NCBI GenBank assembly: GCA_023412995.1 | Contig: JAEZQS010000321.1 | Location: 1 to 10,902 of the forward strand | Source of the DNA: Pseudomonadota bacterium | GTDB lineage: Bacteria; Pseudomonadota; Gammaproteobacteria; Xanthomonadales; Rhodanobacteraceae | Length of the DNA: 10,902 bases | Direction: 5' to 3' | In this document: positions 7,883-10,902 of the stretch, piece after piece | Layout: each line of letters begins with the position of its first letter | How positions within the stretch are numbered: the first letter of the stretch is position 1 | Translations under genes and position numbers: made by a program | Notes under the pieces: model-generated | Told to the model about the DNA's origin: nothing | Database searches by the model: none | Seen by the model: only the letters and a program-made list of their open reading frames with translations

Positions 7883-8080
7883 ATGCTGGTGGCGTGCGTG
7901 TCGGCTGCGCTGGTCGGCCTGCCGCTTGCTTCAGGCGTGGCGGCGGAGTTGCCAAGGATGGTCAGCTTGTCGAGTGGGTGCGCGCTGACCAGTCTGGTGT
8001 CGTTGACGCACGGGCCCATCGTGATCGACAACGTCACCATCCACCTCGCTATGCCCAGGGTCCCGCACGCGACCAGCTGA
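7883..8080 (+). CDS. possible small exported protein or gene remnant
   Basis: A 65-residue ORF with no recognised family. Residues 1-22 (MLVACVSAALVGLPLASGVAA then E) look like the hydrophobic and cleavage regions of a signal peptide. Third codon positions are strongly G/C as in the neighbours. There is no ribosome site before ATG 7883. A good one (AGGGAAC) precedes ATG 7842 in another frame. A 2-nt frame change in the GC-run near 7870 would join MRTGTADHLR to RLRMLVACV, completing a normal signal peptide with a basic n-region. This may therefore be a frameshifted or decaying secreted-protein gene. The stop is 8 nt before the first palindromic repeat, a usual position for REP-type elements. 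The antisense frame shares the same third positions and is also open, so codon bias alone cannot decide. Low confidence. Confidence 0.28.
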   Translation: MLVACVSAALVGLPLASGVAAELPRMVSLSSGCALTSLVSLTHGPIVIDNVTIHLAMPRVPHATS

Positions 8081-8088
8081 CGATATCC

Positions 8089-8190
8089 GTAGGCGCGCTG
8101 CAAGCGCGACCGCGGGGTGGGCGGTCGGACGCAAAATCCGATACCTTCGTCGCGTGTGCGGTTTCGCGGTCGCGGCTGCGCCGCTCCTAC
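8089..8190 (+). repeat. REP/BIME-like element, copy 1
   Basis: A 102-bp unit starting GTAG (8089) and ending CTAC (8190), that is, GTAG read inward from each end. Left hairpin: CGCGCT-GCA-AGCGCG just after GTAG. An adjacent dyad CGACCGC...GCGGTCG (7-bp arms) follows. Right hairpin: GCGGC-TGC-GCCGC just before CTAC. The core carries AATCCGATACC and TGTGCGGTTT, both also in copy 2. A GTAG head plus a hairpin is the hallmark of REP sequences mobilised by RAYT (TnpA-REP) transposases, and two facing REPs form a BIME. The unit is noncoding and could affect mRNA ends on either strand. Confidence 0.8.
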
Positions 8191-8207
8191 GAAAAGCTGG
8201 CGCTGTT

Positions 8208-8310
8208 GTAGGGGTGCTGCAAGCGCGACCGCGGGGTGGGTGGTCGCGACTCCCAATCCGATACCCTCGGCGCATGTGCGGTTTGCGCGGTCGTGGCTGC
8301 GCCCTCCTAC
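8208..8310 (+). repeat. REP/BIME-like element, copy 2
   Basis: A 103-bp unit with the same plan as copy 1, 17 bp downstream in direct orientation: GTAG (8208), TGCAAGCGCGACCGCGGGGT, AATCCGATACC, TGTGCGGTTT, then GGCTGCGCC and CTAC (8310). It differs by scattered substitutions that weaken both terminal stems (for example GTAGGGGTGC for GTAGGCGCGC). The copies are diverged rather than freshly duplicated. The stretch from 8311 to 8396 holds only a TTCCG/TTCGCG-rich low-complexity run before the uppP stop. Confidence 0.8.
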
Positions 8311-8396
8311 ATGGATTCTGCTTCCCTTCCGCTTGTTCGGTGTGTTCCGTGTTCCGCTTTCGCGTTCCTTCGCGTCCCCGTTTGCCGCCGGGAATC

Positions 8397-9182
8397 TCAA
8401 CTCGCAGACCACGCCAGCAGCGCGATGCCGAGCACGATGCGGTAGATCGCGAACGGCGTGAAGCGGTGGCTGCGGATGTAGCCGAGCAGCCACTTGATGG
8501 CGACGAAGGCGGTCAGCAGCGAAACGGTGAAGGCGATCGCGAGGGCGCTCCAGTCCTCGTGCGTGCCGCCGCGCTGCCAGCCGCGCAGCAGCTCGTAGGC
8601 GCTGGCGGCGAACATGGTCGGGATGCCCACGAGGAAGGCGAACTCGGTGGCCGCGGCGCGGTTGCTGGTGCCGGCGAGCAGCGCAACGAAGATGGTCGCG
8701 GCCGACCGCGAGGTGCCGGGGAAGACGCCGGCAACCACCTGCGCGATGCCGACCAGCACCGCCACGCGCCAGCTGACGATGGCGCAGTCGGGCTTCCTTG
8801 CCGCCAGCCATTCGGCTGCCAGCATCCAGACGCCGCCGAGGATCAGCGCCCAGGCAATCGGCTCGACGGTGTCTGGCAGCGAGAAGCCGAGCTTCACCGC
8901 CACGAACCCCAGCACGCTGGTCAGGCCGAAGGCGAGTGCCAGCTTGAGCGCGTAATCGCGGTTTTCCTTCTGCCCCAGCCCGGTCGCGAGTTGCCACAGC
9001 CGCGCGCGGTAGATCAGCGTCACGGCGAGGATCGCGCCGGCCTGGATGACGATGTTGAACAGGTCCGAGCGCGCGCCCAGCCACTGCTCGGCGATCAGCA
9101 GGTGGCCGGTGCTGGAAATGGGCAGGAACTCGGTGATGCCCTCGATGATGCCGAGCAGGATGGGAGCAAGGATGTCGGTCAT
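8397..9182 (-). CDS. uppP: undecaprenyl-diphosphatase
   Basis: A 261-residue integral membrane protein (BacA/UppP family, usual length 260-275) that dephosphorylates undecaprenyl diphosphate to the undecaprenyl phosphate carrier for peptidoglycan and other envelope glycans; loss sensitises and overexpression protects against bacitracin. Seen: the EGITEFLPISSTGHL motif (residues 14-28; Glu14, Glu18 and His27 match the catalytic Glu/Glu/His of the family), the second signature VFPGTSRSAATI with Arg159, and hydrophobic helices throughout (for example 41-58, 81-98, 108-124, 139-153, 214-233, 244-258). ATG 9182 is chosen because MTDILAPILLGIIEG is the normal N-terminus; the frame runs further upstream without family-like sequence. 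The ribosome site is weak (GAGG about 10 nt away). It is transcribed divergently from glnA. Confidence 0.96.
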   Translation of the reverse strand: MTDILAPILLGIIEGITEFLPISSTGHLLIAEQWLGARSDLFNIVIQAGAILAVTLIYRARLWQLATGLGQKENRDYALKLALAFGLTSVLGFVAVKLGFSLPDTVEPIAWALILGGVWMLAAEWLAARKPDCAIVSWRVAVLVGIAQVVAGVFPGTSRSAATIFVALLAGTSNRAAATEFAFLVGIPTMFAASAYELLRGWQRGGTHEDWSALAIAFTVSLLTAFVAIKWLLGYIRSHRFTPFAIYRIVLGIALLAWSAS

Positions 9183-9226
9183 GCGGCAGTGGCCTCGGAA
9201 GACGGGTGCCCCGCCGGGGCCGGCGC

Positions 9227-9232
9227 ATTGTA
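9227..9232 (-). promoter_or_regulatory. candidate -10 element for uppP
   Basis: On the minus strand this reads TACAAT, five of six matches to TATAAT, about 45 nt before the uppP start. No good -35 is visible at 16-18 nt, so a sigma-70 promoter here is only tentative. A GCCCC-GCC-GGGGC dyad (9208-9220) would lie at the beginning of the transcript leader. Confidence 0.35.
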
Positions 9233-9233
9233 C

Positions 9234-9258
9234 GGGTCCCCTGCCGGGACCCCGGCAG
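9234..9258. repeat. two overlapping, mutually exclusive palindromes
   Basis: GGGTCCC-CTGCC-GGGACCC (9234-9252, 7-bp arms) overlaps CTGCCGGG-AC-CCCGGCAG (9241-9258, 8-bp arms). Both use the central CTGCCGGGACCC stretch, so only one can form at a time. They lie between the uppP -10 candidate and the first NtrC-type site. Possible roles are a protein-binding dyad or a boundary structure; no known operator was recognised. Confidence 0.55.
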
Positions 9259-9273
9259 CCCGACGTCCGATTC

Positions 9274-9294
9274 GACGCACCAGACCGGTGCGTC
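9274..9294 (+). promoter_or_regulatory. NtrC-type enhancer site 1
   Basis: GACGCACC-AGACC-GGTGCGTC is a perfect 8-bp inverted repeat containing GCAC-N5-CGGTGC, one base from the NtrC consensus GCAC-N5-TGGTGC. The centre is at 9284, about 106 bp before the predicted glnA start point. Confidence 0.75.
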
Positions 9295-9308
9295 AGGGCC
9301 GTACACAA

Positions 9309-9323
9309 GCACAAGCATGGTGC
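9309..9323 (+). promoter_or_regulatory. NtrC-type enhancer site 2
   Basis: GCAC-AAGCA-TGGTGC is an exact match to the consensus GCAC-N5-TGGTGC. The centre at 9316 is 32 bp (about three helical turns) from site 1, the same spacing I recall for the paired strong sites upstream of enteric glnA, which suits cooperative binding of phosphorylated NtrC dimers. A second GCAC...GGTGC pair at 9322-9333 has the wrong spacing for a third site. Confidence 0.82.
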
Positions 9324-9363
9324 ACTCCGGTGCCGGCGCCCAGGCCGGGCCGCGCTCCGCGAA

Positions 9364-9379
9364 TGGCACGGCGCTTGCT
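9364..9379 (+). promoter_or_regulatory. sigma-54 (-24/-12) promoter of glnA
   Basis: TGGCAC-GGCGC-TTGCT fits the consensus TGGCAC-N5-TTGCW without mismatch, with the invariant GG (9365-9366) and GC (9377-9378) correctly spaced. Transcription would start near 9390, giving a leader of about 34 nt. With the two upstream NtrC-type sites this predicts induction of glnA under nitrogen limitation. Confidence 0.88.
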
Positions 9380-9423
9380 CCGTTGCCCACATCCTTTTGC
9401 CACCCCCGCCACCGGAGCCCGCC

Positions 9424-10833
9424 ATGACTGCCCAGGACGTCCTCGCGTTGATGAAGGAAAAGGAGGTCGAGTTCGTCGACCTGCGCTTCGCCGACATGCT
9501 CGGCGTGCAGCACCACATCACCTACCCCGCGCATTCCGTGGACGAGTCGCTGTTCGAGGACGGGCGCATGTTCGATGGCTCCTCGATCACCGGCTGGAAG
9601 GGCATCAACGAATCGGACATGGTGCTGCTGCCCGATCCGGCCACCGCGGTGCTGGACCCCTTCATGGCCGACCGCACGCTGCTGCTGCAGTGCGACGTGC
9701 TGGAACCGAGCACCATGCAGGCCTATTCGCGCGACCCGCGCTCGATCGCGCGCCGCGGCGAGGCCTACCTAAAGTCCACCGGCATCGCCGACACCGCCTT
9801 CTTCGGCCCGGAGCCCGAGTTCTTCATCTTCGATGGCGTGCGCTTCCGCAACGACATGGGCCACGTCTCCTACGAGATCGACTCGGAGGAAGCGGCGTGG
9901 TCGAGCGGGGCGCACATCGAGGGCGGCAATTCGGGCTACCGTCCCGGGGTCAAGGGCGGCTACTTCCCGGTGCCGCCGGGCGATTCCTTCCAGGACCTTC
10001 GCAGCGAGATGTGCAAGGTGCTCGAAGCGGTGGGGATCACGGTCGAGGTGCACCACCACGAGGTGGCGACGGCCGGCCAGTGCGAGATCGGCGCGCGCTT
10101 CAACACCCTCGTGCGCAAGGCCGACGAACTGATGACGACCAAGTACGTCATCCGCAACGTCGCCCACCGCAACGGCAAGACCGTGACCTTCATGCCCAAG
10201 CCGCTGGTCGGCGACAACGGCTCGGGGATGCACGTGCACCAGTCGCTGGCGAAGAACGGGCAGAACCTGTTCGCAGGCGACCTCTACGGCGGCCTGTCGC
10301 AGACCGCGCTGCACTACATCGGCGGCATCTTCAAGCACGCGCGCGCCATCAACGCCTTCGCCAACTCGACCACCAACAGCTACAAGCGCCTGGTGCCGCA
10401 CTTCGAGGCGCCGGTGATGCTGGCCTACTCCGCGCGCAACCGCTCGGCGAGCTGCCGCATCCCGTTCGTGCACAGCGCCAAGGCGCGCCGCATCGAGGTG
10501 CGCTTCCCCGACCCGATGCAGTCGGGCTATCTCACCTTCACGGCCCTGATGATGGCGGGGCTCGACGGCATCTTGAACAAGATCGATCCCGGCGCGCCGG
10601 CCGACAAGGACCTCTACGACCTGCCGCCGGAAGAGGAAAAGAACATCCCGACCGTGTGCCACGCGCTCGACCAGGCGCTGGAAGCCCTCGACAAGGACCG
10701 CGCCTTCCTCAAGGCCGGCGGCGTCTTCTCCGACGACTTCATCGACGCCTACATCCAGGTGAAGATGCAGGAAGTGACGCGCTTCCGCGCCGCGACGCAT
10801 CCGCTCGAGTACCAGATGTACTACATGCTCTGA
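9424..10833 (+). CDS. glnA: type I glutamine synthetase
   Basis: A 469-residue protein, the usual length of GSI subunits (dodecamer, cytoplasm). It catalyses ATP-dependent condensation of glutamate and ammonia to glutamine. Seen: the N-terminal signature FDGSSITGW (50-58), metal/substrate segment FFGPEPEFFIF (Glu130, Glu132), ATP-binding region KPLVGDNGSGMHVHQS (259-274), glutamate-flap/active-site segments NSYKRLVPHFEAP and RNRSASCRIP, and the adenylylation loop KDLYDLPPEE with Tyr398, equivalent to Tyr397 of E. coli GlnA. It is thus of the beta subtype, controlled by GlnE adenylylation. The start ATG 9424 has GGAG 6 nt upstream; the open frame further upstream spans the promoter and is not coding. 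glnB, amtB or ntrBC might follow outside the window. Confidence 0.98.
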   Translation: MTAQDVLALMKEKEVEFVDLRFADMLGVQHHITYPAHSVDESLFEDGRMFDGSSITGWKGINESDMVLLPDPATAVLDPFMADRTLLLQCDVLEPSTMQAYSRDPRSIARRGEAYLKSTGIADTAFFGPEPEFFIFDGVRFRNDMGHVSYEIDSEEAAWSSGAHIEGGNSGYRPGVKGGYFPVPPGDSFQDLRSEMCKVLEAVGITVEVHHHEVATAGQCEIGARFNTLVRKADELMTTKYVIRNVAHRNGKTVTFMPKPLVGDNGSGMHVHQSLAKNGQNLFAGDLYGGLSQTALHYIGGIFKHARAINAFANSTTNSYKRLVPHFEAPVMLAYSARNRSASCRIPFVHSAKARRIEVRFPDPMQSGYLTFTALMMAGLDGILNKIDPGAPADKDLYDLPPEEEKNIPTVCHALDQALEALDKDRAFLKAGGVFSDDFIDAYIQVKMQEVTRFRAATHPLEYQMYYML

Positions 10834-10850
10834 CGGCGCGGGTGCGCCGT
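10833..10850 (+). terminator. hairpin after glnA
   Basis: Beginning at the last base of the glnA stop, ACGGCGC / GCGCCGT form a 7-bp stem with a GGGT loop. Only two T residues occur around its 3' side, so it is a weak or partial terminator at best. The remaining bases to the window end (10851-10902) show no gene start. Confidence 0.4.
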
Positions 10851-10902
10851 TCGCGCAATCTGTGCGAGTGCGCCAACGGAAACGCCGGACGCTGCGTGCG
10901 TC

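Noticed and set aside
5769..7955. Long minus-strand ORF (728 codons) opposite the PEBP and hydroxylase genes
   Set aside because: The sense strand holds two well-conserved families; the antisense product is Arg/Gln/His-rich without recognisable domains.
7804..8211. Plus-strand ORF (135 codons) overlapping the small candidate ORF
   Set aside because: Poorer third-position G/C in its later part, no hydrophobic or domain features, and it ends inside repeat copy 2.
8089..8310. CRISPR-like array
   Set aside because: Only two ~102-bp units with internal palindromes and a 17-bp gap; neither unit length nor spacer pattern fits CRISPR, and no cas gene is near.
8117..8461. Plus-strand ORF (114 codons) across the repeats
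   Set aside because: It reads through both palindromic units and into the uppP 3' end; no ribosome site or coherent protein character.
9322..9333. Third NtrC site GCAC-TCCG-GTGC
   Set aside because: The arms are separated by 4 nt instead of the 7 required between GCAC and GTGC, and it shares bases with site 2.
9046..9423. Upstream extension of the glnA frame
   Set aside because: It covers the sigma-54 promoter and NtrC-type sites and the start of uppP; GlnA has its normal length from 9424.
9769..10800. Minus-strand ORF (343 codons) opposite glnA
   Set aside because: Antisense shadow of highly conserved glutamine synthetase; no motif.

Overview
The window is GC-rich chromosomal DNA. Gene content, GTG-start usage, GTAG-headed palindromic repeats and a sigma-54/NtrC-type glnA promoter suggest a gammaproteobacterium of the Xanthomonadaceae/Lysobacteraceae (Lysobacter- or Luteimonas-like). 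This placement is inference from familiarity; no marker gene was compared. There is no sign of phage, insertion sequence, CRISPR array or RNA gene.

Layout. 1-974 (+): 3' part of an alpha/beta-hydrolase gene cut by the left edge. 1006-2556 (-): a Ycf46-like AAA+ ATPase, convergent with the hydrolase. 2611-7772 (+): four tightly packed genes with gaps of 10, 4 and 6 nt, probably one operon. They encode a TPR protein with a degenerate sulfotransferase domain, an exported glucose/sorbosone dehydrogenase-type beta-propeller, a PEBP (YbhB/YbcL) protein, and a TPR protein with an aspartyl/asparaginyl beta-hydroxylase domain. 7773-8396: about 620 nt with no securely called gene. It holds a post-operon hairpin, a doubtful 65-codon ORF with a signal-like N-terminus, and two tandem copies of a ~102 bp repeat, each running from GTAG to CTAC with a hairpin at each end (REP/BIME-like). 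8397-9182 (-): undecaprenyl-diphosphatase uppP. 9183-9423: divergent control region. 9424-10833 (+): glutamine synthetase glnA.

The best-supported regulatory reading is upstream of glnA. Two NtrC-type dyads (GCAC-N5-YGGTGC) lie exactly 32 bp apart and are followed by a sigma-54 -24/-12 element (TGGCAC-N5-TTGC). With the conserved adenylylation tyrosine in GlnA, this points to the classic nitrogen-limitation circuit.

The least understood part is the four-gene operon. Two enzymes of types that act on proteins or other acceptors, a sulfotransferase-like and a 2-oxoglutarate/Fe(II) hydroxylase-like protein, both carry N-terminal TPRs that resemble each other. They flank an exported propeller protein and a small PEBP-fold protein. 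The sulfotransferase has lost consensus residues in both PAPS-binding signatures. A shared-target modification module is a testable inference, not something the sequence proves.
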